A stretch of 64,000 nucleotides of DNA from NCBI GenBank assembly GCA_003020925.1, contig PXRT01000004.1, positions 80,673 through 144,672 of the forward strand. The letters are read 5' to 3'. The notes beneath the pieces are model-generated. The model saw only the letters and a list, made by a program, of their open reading frames with translations, ran no database searches and was not told the DNA's origin. Made by a program: the position numbers and the translations under genes. Every line of letters starts with the position of its first letter. The stretch's first letter is position 1. Below, one piece after another: positions 37,245 through 46,686 of the stretch. This DNA comes from Halobacteriales archaeon QS_6_64_34. GTDB lineage: Archaea > Halobacteriota > Halobacteria > Halobacteriales > Haloarculaceae.

Positions 37245-37709
37245 TCAGACGAGTCGCGGCAGTCTTGGCGGCTCGTCGGGGTCCCCGCTCCCGTCCCCGT
37301 CCGCCGTCGTGACTGGCATCTCCTGCCAGCTGAACAGCCCGAGCCGAAACAGCCGGTAGCTGTACGGCGTCCCGTGTGGCGCGAACACGACGAGTGCCAG
37401 CGAATCAGTGATGTTCCGCCGGTCGACACCCGTCAGCCCGGACAGCGTCGACGGGGACGTATGCGAGTGATAGAACACCCGTGGAGTCGGTGGCACCCGG
37501 TCGGAGGTCGTCGCGACGAACCGCCGCCGTGGCTCCGTGGCAACGTTATCCAGCGGGACGTGGTCGGTGGCATACAGCCGGTCGCCCCGCCGCGTACACG
37601 CGAGATACCCGCCGGCCTCGTGGGGGTGACTCGCCGCGATGGTGGCCCCAATCGAGTCCCGCAGCTCACCGGGGATACTGAGCGAATCGAGCCGACGGGG
37701 AAACGACAC
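37245..37709 (-). CDS. JAMM/MPN-like metalloprotease-fold protein
   Basis: The protein has 154 aa. It carries HPHEAGGYLAC (the conserved Glu) and FYHSHTSPSTLSGLTGVD, which resemble the JAMM motif E-xn-H-S/T-H-x7-S-x2-D. Here the segment after HSH is two residues longer and Thr takes the place of Ser before the Asp, so zinc binding may be kept but the site is atypical. JAMM proteins in haloarchaea remove SAMP ubiquitin-like modifiers. The link to the flanking nitrogen genes is unclear. It lies 66 bp before, and on the same strand as, the end of the nickel permease gene. Confidence 0.65.
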   Translation of the reverse strand: MSFPRRLDSLSIPGELRDSIGATIAASHPHEAGGYLACTRRGDRLYATDHVPLDNVATEPRRRFVATTSDRVPPTPRVFYHSHTSPSTLSGLTGVDRRNITDSLALVVFAPHGTPYSYRLFRLGLFSWQEMPVTTADGDGSGDPDEPPRLPRLV

Positions 37710-37775
37710 GGTGTCAGATGTACGCGACGCGGATATAGAACGGTTTCGGCCGGAAATCGTCCCGGTGACGGCGCC

Positions 37776-38492
37776 CTACAGCAAGACCCCGGCAGTCTCG
37801 ACCAGCAGCGAGACTGCCAGGCCGACGATTGCCGTCCCGGCGACAGTTTTGACGATGCCATACGTGCGCCCGCTGCGCTGCTGTGAGAGCCCGAACAGCG
37901 CGCCTGCGCCGGCGCCAAGCAGGCTCATCGTGACGGTAATTGTCAGCCCGTAGGCCGCCACGGCCATGGCGATGACAGCCACCCCGTAGTCGGGCAGCAG
38001 CGTCGAGGAGAAGAGAATCATCGACACCGGCGGCGAGAGAGTAAACAGCGCGCCGACAAGCCCGGTTTTGAGGTACGACACTGTGTCGTGGCCGTGGTCG
38101 TGGCTATCGAACCCCGGCAGTGGCAGATGGACGTGGAGGTGACTGTGTGTCTCCTCGCCGTGGTCGTGTTCGTCCACGCGGATAATCCGCCGGAGCCCGC
38201 TGACAGCCATCGTAGCGCCGAACACGCTCAGGAGGATACCGACACCCAGCGTGCCGACGGCTTCCATAATCGGCGGAAACTCGGTCTGGCCGAGTACCAG
38301 GTAGGCGATTACGAGCCACGCGGCCACGAGCGCGATATGCCCGACGCTGAAGCAAGCACCGACCAGCGCGGAGAGCCGGGAGTCCCCGTACTCGCTGGTC
38401 AGCGACGAGATGCCTGCGACGTGGTCCGGTTCGAGGGCGTGGGTCACCCCGAGCAAGCCCGCTGTCGCCAGCGCGCCAGCGACGGTACTCAT
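37776..38492 (-). CDS. NicO/UreH-family nickel permease
   Basis: The protein has 238 aa with about six membrane spans. The signature GVTHALEPDHVAGISSL contains the H-x4-D-H metal motif of NiCoT-type transporters. A His-rich cytoplasmic loop (DEHDHGEETHSHLHVHLPL, then DSHDHGHD) should bind nickel. It would supply Ni2+ for the urease encoded divergently 240 bp away, and perhaps for the ureohydrolase. Confidence 0.9.
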   Translation of the reverse strand: MSTVAGALATAGLLGVTHALEPDHVAGISSLTSEYGDSRLSALVGACFSVGHIALVAAWLVIAYLVLGQTEFPPIMEAVGTLGVGILLSVFGATMAVSGLRRIIRVDEHDHGEETHSHLHVHLPLPGFDSHDHGHDTVSYLKTGLVGALFTLSPPVSMILFSSTLLPDYGVAVIAMAVAAYGLTITVTMSLLGAGAGALFGLSQQRSGRTYGIVKTVAGTAIVGLAVSLLVETAGVLL

Positions 38493-38731
38493 CAGTGTTT
38501 GACCCCACAGAGCCGGGGGAGATGGGTCACAGACTCGGTTCTCCGCTGGTTCGGAGAGACGGTCACTCGTTGCATCGCCGGTAAGTAGACGAACACACGA
38601 AAAACAACTATCTAACTGTGCAAATATTGTCTCTCCCCGCCTACTTTAAGTTAGTCCTCTCTGATATGGAGAGACGATATGCGGACATACATAACAATCA
38701 ATAAACAATCGCGGAGCGAAGGGAGCCCGCG

Positions 38732-39121
38732 ATGAGTGATACGTTCGTGCCCGGTGAGGTAATCACCGGCGACGGGACAGTCACGCTCAACAAGGGTCGG
38801 GAGACCACCGAAGTCGTCGTCGGCAACACCGGGGACCGACCGGTCCAAGTCGGCTCGCATTTCCACTTTTTCGAGGCCAACGCCGCCCTGGAGTTCGACC
38901 GCGAGGCGGCGTTCGGGATGCGGCTGAACATCCCTGCCGGGACAGCAATCCGGTTCGAGCCCGGCGACGAGCAGACCGTCGAACTCGTCGATATCGGTGG
39001 CAAGCGCGTCGCCCACGGGATGAACAGGATGGTCAACGGCAGTGTCGACGCCGACCCGGCGGAGGCACTCGAACGGCTGCGCGCGGCCGGCTTCGGCGAT
39101 ACCGGGGGTGATTCGGAGTAA
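38732..39121 (+). CDS. ureB: Urease subunit beta
   Basis: The protein has 129 aa. Typical UreB with [54 protein letters not shown] and [10 protein letters not shown]. It is a structural part of the (UreABC)3 enzyme. A Shine-Dalgarno-like GGGAG lies 8 bp before the ATG, and TTTAAG near 38646 is a TATA candidate, giving a leader of about 60 nt. The stop overlaps the ureC start (TAATG). Confidence 0.96.
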   Translation: MSDTFVPGEVITGDGTVTLNKGRETTEVVVGNTGDRPVQVGSHFHFFEANAALEFDREAAFGMRLNIPAGTAIRFEPGDEQTVELVDIGGKRVAHGMNRMVNGSVDADPAEALERLRAAGFGDTGGDSE

Positions 39122-40735
39122 TGACCCGCGATATGGACCGCGACGCCTACGCCTCGCTGTACGGCCCGACCGAGGGTGATAAGGTCCGACTCGGCGATAC
39201 CGAACTATTCGCCGAGGTCGAGGAGGACCTCCGGACCGCCGGCGACGAGGCCGTCTTCGGCGGCGGCAAGACGCTGCGGGACGGCCTCGGACAGGCCCCC
39301 GGCGTCACGCAGGAGGAGGGCGCGATGGACTGGGTGCTGACGAACGCGACCATCATCGACCCCATTCTCGGAATCGTCGCGGCGGACATCGGCATCCGCA
39401 ACGGCGAAATCGCCGGCATCGGGAAGGCCGGCAACCCGGACACGATGGACGGCGTCGACCTCATCGTCGGCGCGTCGACGGACGTCTACCCCTGCGAGGG
39501 CAAAATAGCCACAGCAGGCGCCCTCGACATCCACGTCCACTGGAACTCCGCACAGCTCCACGAGCACGCGTTGTCGGGCGGTATCACGACGATGCTGGGC
39601 GGCGGCTACGGCGGCGGGGCGACGACCTGTACGACCGGCCCGGCAAACGTCAAGCGACATCTCCAGGCCGCCGAAGAGTGGCCGGTCAACGTCGGCTTCT
39701 ACGGCAAGGGCAACGCCTCGGACCCGGAGCCCCTGCGCGAGTCGATTCACGCCGGCGCCTGCACGCTCAAGCTCCACGAGGACTGGGGCTCGATGCCCGA
39801 CGCTATCGACACCGCGCTGGACGTCGCCGAGGACGAGGACATCCAGGTGTGTATGCACACCGACACGCTCAACGAGGCCGGCTTCGTCGAGAACACCTTC
39901 GACGCCGTGGACGGGCGCACGATGCACCTGTTCCACATCGAGGGCGCCGGCGGGGGCCACGCGCCGGACATCATGGAGATGGTCGGCCAGCCAAACATGT
40001 TGCCCTCCTCGACGAACCCCTCGATGCCCTACACCGACAACACGTTCGACGAGCACCTGGACATGGTGATGGTCTGTCATCACCTGAACCCGGACGTGCC
40101 AGAGGACGTGGCCTTCGCCGAGTCCCGCGTCCGTGCGGAGACCATCGCTGCGGAGGACGTGCTCCACGACATGGGCGCCATCTCGATGATGACGACGGAC
40201 TCCCAGGCGGGGCGCCGACAATCACCGCATCAAACGCTACATCTCGAAGTACACCGTCAACCCCGCTGTCTCCGCAGGCATCGAGCCGTACGTCGGGACC
40301 TTAGAGCCCGGCAAACTCGCCGACATCGTGCTGTGGGACCCCGCCTTCTTCGGCGTCAAGCCCGCGATGACGTTCAAGGGCGGCTTCCCGGTCCACTCGG
40401 AGATGGGCGAAGCAAACGGCTCGCTGATGACCTGTGAGCCAATCAAGCAACGGCCCCGTGCCGGCGCCGTCGGCAAAGCCAAACACAACCTCTCGCTGTC
40501 GTTCGTCTCGCCGGCAGCGGCCGAGCGCGGCGTCGGCGAGGAGTACGGCCTCGACAAAACGGTCGTCCCCGTCGAGGGCACCCGCACCCCCGGGAAGGAC
40601 GACATGGTGTACAACAGCTACTGCCCCGACGACATCGAAATCGACGCCGAAACGTTCGAGGTCAAGGTCGACGGCGAACACGTCACCTGTGAACCGGCCT
40701 CGGAACTGCCACTCGCACAACGGTACATGATATGA
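39121..40735 (+). pseudogene. ureC: Urease subunit alpha with an internal frameshifting deletion
   Basis: The N-terminal three quarters are intact: [26 protein letters not shown] (Ni His pair), [12 protein letters not shown] (carbamylated Lys), [32 protein letters not shown] and TTDSQA (Ni-binding Asp). At about 40207-40211 the sequence jumps from DSQA to [12 protein letters not shown] in a different frame; about 30 residues (the MGRVGEV helix and following loop) are absent. The rest, [20 protein letters not shown] to the end at 40735, is conserved in frame 2. In the first frame translation runs into unrelated sequence to 40437. As written, the catalytic subunit cannot be made. All accessory genes downstream look intact. 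Confidence 0.85.
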
Positions 40736-41097
40736 AACTCACAGCCAAAGAAGAGGAGCGACTCACCGTCTTCACCGCCGCAGAGATCGCGCGGCGCCGC
40801 AAGGACCGCGGCGTCCCGCTGAGCCACCCCGAAGCCGTCGCCTACATCAGCGACTGGTGTATCGAGCGCGGGCGCGACGGGGATTCGGTCGCCGAGATTC
40901 GCTCGGGAGCGTCCCAGCTGCTCGGTCGCGAGGACGTGATGGACGGCGTGCCGGAGATGGTCGACATGATTCAGGTCGAGCCGGTGTTCCCCGACGGGAC
41001 GAAACTCGTCACCGTCCACGACCCGATTCGCTCCGATAGCGTCGGCACCGCCGACCCAGCGGCGGACGGCACCGCCGAAGACGACGAGGACTCATGA
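40732..41097 (+). CDS. ureA: Urease subunit gamma
   Basis: The protein has 121 aa. The UreA pattern is present: [56 protein letters not shown] and VTVHDPI. It has an acidic halophilic tail ([14 protein letters not shown]). It overlaps ureC and ureG by 4 bp each (ATGA), so it is tightly coupled within the operon. Confidence 0.96.
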   Translation: MKLTAKEEERLTVFTAAEIARRRKDRGVPLSHPEAVAYISDWCIERGRDGDSVAEIRSGASQLLGREDVMDGVPEMVDMIQVEPVFPDGTKLVTVHDPIRSDSVGTADPAADGTAEDDEDS

Positions 41098-41717
41098 GCC
41101 TCACACACCGGGACGTGGCGACGGTCGGCGTGGGCGGGCCGGTTGGCTCCGGCAAGACCTCGCTGCTGACCGAACTCGTCCCCCGGCTCCGGGAGGCGGG
41201 GCTGGACGTCGGTGTCATCGCCAACGACATCCTCACACAGGAGGACGCAGACCGGCTCCGCGAACGGTTCGCGGGTGTCGTCCCGGAGGAACTCGTCGCG
41301 GGTGTCGAGACCGGCGCGTGTCCACACACCGGCATCCGCGAGGACCCCTCGATGAACCTCCAGCAAATCGACTCGTTCGTCGAGTCCCATCCCGACTTGG
41401 ACATCGTGCTCATCGAGAGCGGCGGGGACAACCTCGCGGCGACGTTCAACCCCGAACTCGCCGATTACTCCCTGTACGTCATCAGCGTGGCGGAGGGCGA
41501 CGACATCCCCCGCAAGCGCGGGCCGGGCGTGGTCGACTGTGACCTGCTGGTGGTCAACAAGACGGACTTAGCGCCCCACGTCGGCGCGGACCTCGACCTG
41601 ATGGAACGGGACGCCCGCGAGGTCCGTGACGGCCCGTTCGTCTTCACCAACTGCAAGGCCGAAGACGGTATCGACGAGGTACTGGACCACGTTCGCGAGG
41701 GAGTGTTGTTCGCCTGA
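41094..41717 (+). CDS. ureG: Urease accessory GTPase
   Basis: The protein has 207 aa. P-loop [12 protein letters not shown], the UreG CPH-type motif [28 protein letters not shown], and the G4-type [12 protein letters not shown]. It hydrolyses GTP to drive nickel delivery to the urease active site as part of the UreDFG complex. It shares a 1-bp overlap (TGATG) with ureD. Confidence 0.96.
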   Translation: MSLTHRDVATVGVGGPVGSGKTSLLTELVPRLREAGLDVGVIANDILTQEDADRLRERFAGVVPEELVAGVETGACPHTGIREDPSMNLQQIDSFVESHPDLDIVLIESGGDNLAATFNPELADYSLYVISVAEGDDIPRKRGPGVVDCDLLVVNKTDLAPHVGADLDLMERDAREVRDGPFVFTNCKAEDGIDEVLDHVREGVLFA

Positions 41718-42652
41718 TGGCGGCCGACATGCCGGAGACCGACGACGCCGAGACGGCGACTGCAGCCCACCCGGCGTTCGAGGGGTACGCGGCCGAGTCG
41801 CTCCCGCAGGCCGCAGTCGGTGCGCCGGGGAAAGACGGCGTGCTGGAACTCCAATTCGCGGGGACCGGGAGCGGGACGAAACTCGTCCGCGACTACGCGA
41901 CGGTGCCGTTCCACATCTCGGGGACGCTCGGACACGACCCACATCCCGAAGCCGAGACGGTGTTCGTCCAGTCGCCGACGGGTGGTATCGCTCAGGGCGA
42001 TAGACACGATATCGAGGTCGAGGTCGGTCCCGACGCCATCGCACATATTTCCACCCAGAGTTCGACGAAAGTCCAGGAGATGAACGGGAACTACGCCGCC
42101 GCCGAGACCGGGCTATCGGTCGAGCGCGGTGGCCACCTCGACTACGTGCCGGAACCGACCATCCTCCACGCCGACTCGCGGTTCCTGCAGGAGATGAGAG
42201 TCGAGTTAAAGCGGGAGGCGACGGCCGTCCTCAGCGATATCGTCGTCCCGGGCCGACTCGCCCGTGGCGAGCGCTTCGAGTTCGAACGGTACCTCTCCAG
42301 TGTCTCCGTCTCGGGCCCGGATGGGCTCCTCTTCGAGGACGCCACTCATCTCACGCCGGCCGAGACCGACCCGGACGCACCCGGAGTTCTCGGGGAGTTC
42401 ACCGTCTACGGAACGCTGTTCGTCGTCGCGCCGGACAGAGACGGGGCAGGGGCGCTCTCCGATACGCTGCACGAGGCCGTCGCGGACTGTGAGGCCCGAG
42501 CGGGGGCGACGGCGCTGCCAAACGATGCCGGCGTCGCCGTCCGGGCGCTCGGCGACCGCGCCGAGACGGTCCAGGCGGCGCTGCATGCGGCCTGGTCCGA
42601 GGCCAGAGAGACGCTCATCGGGGCACCGGCGCCCAGCGGGAGGAAGTACTGA
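41717..42652 (+). CDS. ureD: Urease accessory protein UreD (UreH)
   Basis: The protein has 311 aa; a second ATG four codons in (41729) is an alternative start. Conserved UreD stretches are SPTGGIAQGDRHDIEVEVGP, AHISTQSSTKVQEMNG and YVPEPTILHADSRFLQE. It is a scaffold that holds UreF and UreG on apo-urease during nickel insertion. It overlaps ureE by 1 bp (TGATG). Confidence 0.92.
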   Translation: MAADMPETDDAETATAAHPAFEGYAAESLPQAAVGAPGKDGVLELQFAGTGSGTKLVRDYATVPFHISGTLGHDPHPEAETVFVQSPTGGIAQGDRHDIEVEVGPDAIAHISTQSSTKVQEMNGNYAAAETGLSVERGGHLDYVPEPTILHADSRFLQEMRVELKREATAVLSDIVVPGRLARGERFEFERYLSSVSVSGPDGLLFEDATHLTPAETDPDAPGVLGEFTVYGTLFVVAPDRDGAGALSDTLHEAVADCEARAGATALPNDAGVAVRALGDRAETVQAALHAAWSEARETLIGAPAPSGRKY

Positions 42653-43206
42653 TGCGCGTCGCCGACACCTACCTCGGGAACAGAAGCGAGGACGCTGTCG
42701 CGGAACAACTGGCCGACGCCGAGTCCGCCACGGTGGTGCTCTCCGACACCGAGCGACAGCGGTCCCGCGTCCGGACCGAGACGACCGACGGCCAGGAGTT
42801 GGGTGTCGTCGTCGCGGAAGAACTCGCTGGCGGCGACGTGCTCGAAGCCGACGACGGAACGCTCGTGGTCGTAGAACTGGCCGCCGTCGACGTGCTCGTC
42901 ATCGACATCGACGGCAGTGACATGACGCCTACAGCGGCCCTCGAAGTGGGCCACGCGCTCGGGAACCGACACTGGGATATGGCGCTCCGTGACGGCGAGG
43001 CGCTGTTCCCGGTCCCCGACTCCAGAGCGCGGATGACCGCCACGGTCGAGGAGGTCCTGCCAGCGGGCGTCGAAACCGGCTTCGAGTCGGTCCCGCCGAC
43101 CACGTTCGACGACACCGACGACCACGGACACGCCCACGCCGCCGGGCACGGCGCCGACGGGGACCACGACCACGGCGTCCACACTATCGATGGAGGCGAC
43201 CCATGA
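42652..43206 (+). CDS. ureE: Urease accessory nickel metallochaperone
   Basis: The protein has 184 aa. UreE N-terminal peptide-binding domain, then the metal-binding domain with LEVGHALGNRHWDMALRDGE, and a C-terminal His-rich tail from about residue 150 (DHGHAHAAGHG, DHDHGVH) that binds several nickel ions. It overlaps ureF by 4 bp. Confidence 0.93.
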   Translation: MRVADTYLGNRSEDAVAEQLADAESATVVLSDTERQRSRVRTETTDGQELGVVVAEELAGGDVLEADDGTLVVVELAAVDVLVIDIDGSDMTPTAALEVGHALGNRHWDMALRDGEALFPVPDSRARMTATVEEVLPAGVETGFESVPPTTFDDTDDHGHAHAAGHGADGDHDHGVHTIDGGDP

Positions 43207-43892
43207 GCGACGACGCCACGCTCGAAGCGTTCCGGCTCGCCGACTCCTTCCTGCCGGTCGGGACCTACACCGTCTCCTACGGACTGGAGCAGTTCGTCGC
43301 CGACGACCGCGTCACCGACGCCGACGAACTCCAGACCCTTCTGGAGACCTATCTCGGGCAGCAGGTCGGACCGGCCGAACTGGTTGCGCTCCGGGCGGCA
43401 CACGCCGCCACGCTGGAGGACGATATCGACCGGGTCTGTCACGTCGACCGGAAGCTGTCGGCGGTGACGCTGGCCGCGGAGTTCCGACAGAGTTCACAGC
43501 AGTCGGGCGACCGGCTGCTCTCGCTCCAGCAGGACCTCCGTTCGGGCGGCGAACTCCGGGCGTACGCCGAGCGTGTCGACGCCGGGGACGCGCCGGGCAA
43601 CTACGCAGTCGTGCTCGGGGTCGCGACTGCACTGGCCGGCATCGACGTCCGGCAGGCGTGTCTCATCTGCTGTCACGGGTTCGCCACCGGCCTGCTCGGG
43701 GCTGCCCAGCGGCTCCTCTCGCTTGGCTACACCGACGCCCAGCGGATTCTCAGTGCCCTCCGGCCGGCGATTACCGAAGCCGTCGAAGACAGCGCCCACC
43801 GGACGGTCGAGGATATGACTCCCTTCGCGCCGCTGGTCGAGGTGCTTGCGGCCGACCACGAACGGGCCCAGCGCCGGCTGTTCGTCAGTTGA
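43203..43892 (+). CDS. ureF: Urease accessory protein UreF
   Basis: The protein has 229 aa, all-helical. Conserved segments are FRLADSFLPVGTYTVSYGLE, GNYAVVLGVATALAGIDV and LRPAITEAVEDS. It links UreD to UreG and acts as a GTPase-activating factor. It is the last gene of the ureBCAGDEF operon. Confidence 0.92.
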   Translation: MSDDATLEAFRLADSFLPVGTYTVSYGLEQFVADDRVTDADELQTLLETYLGQQVGPAELVALRAAHAATLEDDIDRVCHVDRKLSAVTLAAEFRQSSQQSGDRLLSLQQDLRSGGELRAYAERVDAGDAPGNYAVVLGVATALAGIDVRQACLICCHGFATGLLGAAQRLLSLGYTDAQRILSALRPAITEAVEDSAHRTVEDMTPFAPLVEVLAADHERAQRRLFVS

Positions 43893-44784
43893 TTCGCCTG
43901 TCATCGGGTCCCAGCGGCATCCGGTATCGATTCTCACCGAGGCGATGACCAGATTGACCACCTCTGAAGAACCGTTTCGAACGAGAACGAATGCGTATGC
44001 ATTGAGAGTCCCAGTCGCAGCTTTTGGTATGTAGCAGTTCAGTATAGCGCTATTCGGTTTATCTGTTGGAGCTGGGGCACTAACGATAGTCAGTACTCTG
44101 TCATATATCTGTAGTATGTTAGCACAAACCGTCATATCGGTCATCTCTAATCTGGGTCTAAGAATGGGATTTTCGAACCGAGAGGGGTGGCCCTGGGACT
44201 CGACAGAAACCACAGTTCGTCACAGCAGGCGGGCCAGATAGGGCAACCGGCGGCTCCAGAGTAACCGATGATACCGAGGGGAGCGACAAGCCCGCACCAC
44301 CCGGCTGACCTCGGAGCCAACCGGCTCTATAGGGGCATGCCGACAAGAGACTCACCGCCGTCAGCTGGCCCGAGTGACTCTCATGTCGAGGTCCAGAGGC
44401 CGCACCCTACAGGCAGTGAAATCTCGACAGTCGTCGCGTTTGGACGCGAGCAGTAGAACCACCAGGCGGGCACGGTAGACTGGCGACTGATAGTGATTCG
44501 TGTAGCGATTTATCGGGACGCGCCGACCCCGGGGTCGGTGCTATCCGGAAATAATCTACAATAATCACTATGAGAGATACCGCTGAATCGCTACTCTACC
44601 ATCCATCCTCGAAAACAGAGGTAAAGTTAGATTTGTGATTGTGGTACTTATTTTTCGATATAGTGACAGAAATTCGTCACTTAACCGGGAAAGAGGGCGG
44701 TATTAGGGGACCAGATGCACAAATAAAGACATTTATCCGGTACTGTGGCACTACCTTGAAGTAGCCGGCGTGAGACCTGCAGAT
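43893..44784. other. Long intergenic region after the urease operon
   Basis: Nearly 900 bp without a supported gene. The GC content drops in 43960-44150 and 44560-44770. A CCGACCCCGGGGTCGG palindrome at 44524-44539 is the clearest structure. It marks the left boundary of an accessory segment containing a recombinase and an arsenic-type operon. An open minus-strand frame that starts here merely runs into ureF antisense. Confidence 0.4.
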
Positions 44785-45198
44785 ATGGCAGCCGATGGCG
44801 ACGAACGGACCTCTGTACGGACCTACGTCCCGAGATACCAGAAAGAGCGCTGGCAGTCCCACGCCGAGGAACTCGACATGAGTCAAAGCGAGTTCGTCCG
44901 GTCGATGGTCCAGGCGGGACGCAAGGGGTTCGAGCCACCTGCAACCGAGTCGGGGGATAATTCGGCGAGCGCCGACGAAATGGAACCCCGTTCTCCGGAC
45001 GCTACCCCCGGGGGTAACGGGCTGAAAGAACGGGTCCTCGAGACCCTGGCTGACGGGGACCATTACGACTGGGACCAGCTCCTCGCAGCATTGACCGACG
45101 ACATCGAGCAGCAATTGGACGAGACACTCAAGGAGCTACAGTCCGACGGGCGGGTTCGGTACAGCGGGCGCCACGGGGGGTACGTCCTGGACGAATGA
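44785..45198 (+). CDS. DUF5805-like protein translationally coupled to the recombinase
   Basis: The protein has 137 aa from ATG 44785. An N-terminal ribbon-helix-helix-like segment (RTSVRTYVPRYQKERWQSHA, ELDMSQSEFVRSMVQAGRKG) is followed by a linker and a winged-helix-like domain (LKERVLETLADGDHYDWDQL). Haloarchaeal proteins of this type commonly precede a XerC-like integrase gene, here with a 4-bp ATGA overlap. It may bind DNA and assist or regulate recombination; this is inferred from position and fold. Confidence 0.7.
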   Translation: MAADGDERTSVRTYVPRYQKERWQSHAEELDMSQSEFVRSMVQAGRKGFEPPATESGDNSASADEMEPRSPDATPGGNGLKERVLETLADGDHYDWDQLLAALTDDIEQQLDETLKELQSDGRVRYSGRHGGYVLDE

Positions 45199-46235
45199 GT
45201 TCCGATACCGCATCCCCCGAGCCCGAAGCAGACCCCATCGGCTACTTTCTCGATGACGTAACCTACCACGGGAAAAGCGAGCGAACCCGGGCCTTCTACG
45301 AGCGCGTCTTGCGTGACTTCCAGACGCATCTGAGGGACAGAGGCCACCCCACGACGGTCCCAGAGGCCTCTCACAGGGACTGTATGGCCTACGTGCACGG
45401 GCTTCGGGGAAGCCACAGCGAGAGTACCGTCGCGACCTATGCCTCCTATCTCCACCGGTTTTTCGCCTACATGACCCAGGTCGGGACCTTCGAGTCCAAT
45501 CCCATGACGCTGGTGATGGAGGAGATGGACGAGTCAATCAACACCGACCCGACGCGTCGCGAAATCGGTGTCGACGAGATGGGGACGTTCGTCAAGACAG
45601 TCACACACCCACTGGAACGAGCCGTGGTGCTCACTCTCTTGAAGACGGGAATGCGAGCCGGTGAGCTGTGTAATCTGGACCTCAGAGACCTCAATCTGGG
45701 GGAACCCGGACCCCGTCCCGAGGTACCCGTGCGGGCTGCACTCGACGGGCGCCCGGACTCGCTATACGTGGCCGCCGACCCCAGTCGCGGCGCGGTGACG
45801 AACGGGGAGGAGCGCTCGGCGTCGAACAAGCGCAAACGGGACACGACGATACCGGTCGACGGCGAACTGGCCCGGACCCTGCGGCGCTGGCTGGCGATTC
45901 GGCCGGACGTGCGCTCGGAGGCCGAGCCGCTGTTCGTCTCGACGAGTGGGGAGTGGGGCCGGCGGCTCACGCCCGATATGGTCCACCACCTCGTCGAGGC
46001 ACACGCCCGCGACCACGGCTGGTACCGCGACGGGGGCGGAACTGAGGAGAACGTGACTCCCCACTACTTCCGGCATTTCTTTACGACTCATCTACGGGAC
46101 AGAACCGGCGATAGAGGGGTCGTCAAGTATCTCCGAGGCGACGTAGCCCAGGACGTCATCGACACGTACACCCACGAGTGGGGGAGCCGCGTTCGCGAGA
46201 GCTACGAGGCATACATCTACTCGTTGCTTTGCTAG
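45195..46235 (+). CDS. Tyrosine recombinase (XerC/phage-integrase family)
   Basis: The protein has 346 aa. N-terminal SAM-like core-binding domain (KSERTRAFYERVLRDFQTHL, YASYLHRFFAYMTQ), then the catalytic domain with GMRAGELCNL (Arg I), HYFRHFFTTH (H-x-x-R) and the nucleophile Tyr in VIDTYTHEW. The usual L-G-H box preceding the Tyr reads LRGD, so the second His is replaced, as seen in some haloarchaeal integrases. It could be a chromosomal resolution enzyme or an integrase of a resident element; I find no att repeats or tRNA nearby. Confidence 0.88.
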   Translation: MSSDTASPEPEADPIGYFLDDVTYHGKSERTRAFYERVLRDFQTHLRDRGHPTTVPEASHRDCMAYVHGLRGSHSESTVATYASYLHRFFAYMTQVGTFESNPMTLVMEEMDESINTDPTRREIGVDEMGTFVKTVTHPLERAVVLTLLKTGMRAGELCNLDLRDLNLGEPGPRPEVPVRAALDGRPDSLYVAADPSRGAVTNGEERSASNKRKRDTTIPVDGELARTLRRWLAIRPDVRSEAEPLFVSTSGEWGRRLTPDMVHHLVEAHARDHGWYRDGGGTEENVTPHYFRHFFTTHLRDRTGDRGVVKYLRGDVAQDVIDTYTHEWGSRVRESYEAYIYSLLC

Positions 46236-46686
46236 TCGATACTACCGTCGCTTCCCGTGTTCGATTCCAAACTCGTAAATCATATACCGCTATACGGAAT
46301 GGTCGCCAGTGGAAGTTGAGACTACGGTGGGTTTAGCGGGGCTGTAATGCGTAGTATCGAACGGTTCAGTAAACGGGAACTGACTCAGATTGCTCTCCAA
46401 ATGGCCAATCTTGTTGAACTATCAACTATATACGCGGATTTCGGCGATTCATCCACTCGATGTGCGAGTGTCGGGAAATCTGTCGAAAGATGGTTCGGCC
46501 GATTTATAACTCGAAGACATCTTTTATGACTGAGTGCTCAGAACGGCTAAACGGTTCGAGATTTAGCAATATGAAGATGGCGGTTTGACAAGCGGCTATA
46601 AGATGCTTGGAGAGCTTAAACGAGAATCACAGAGGACTCTCTGCCATCGAAAGCTATTAGCCCTATACCGAGTATTATCGATTTGT
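46236..46686. promoter_or_regulatory. Intergenic region upstream of the arsenic-type operon
   Basis: This 451-bp stretch is of lower GC than the surrounding genes, and no convincing coding region is seen. A TATA-like CCTATACC at about 46663-46670 lies about 20 bp before the start of the 37-aa protein. Confidence 0.35.

Noticed and set aside
43494..44213. 239-codon minus-strand frame reaching into the gap after ureF
   Set aside because: Its recognisable half is antisense to ureF; the remainder lacks halophilic composition.
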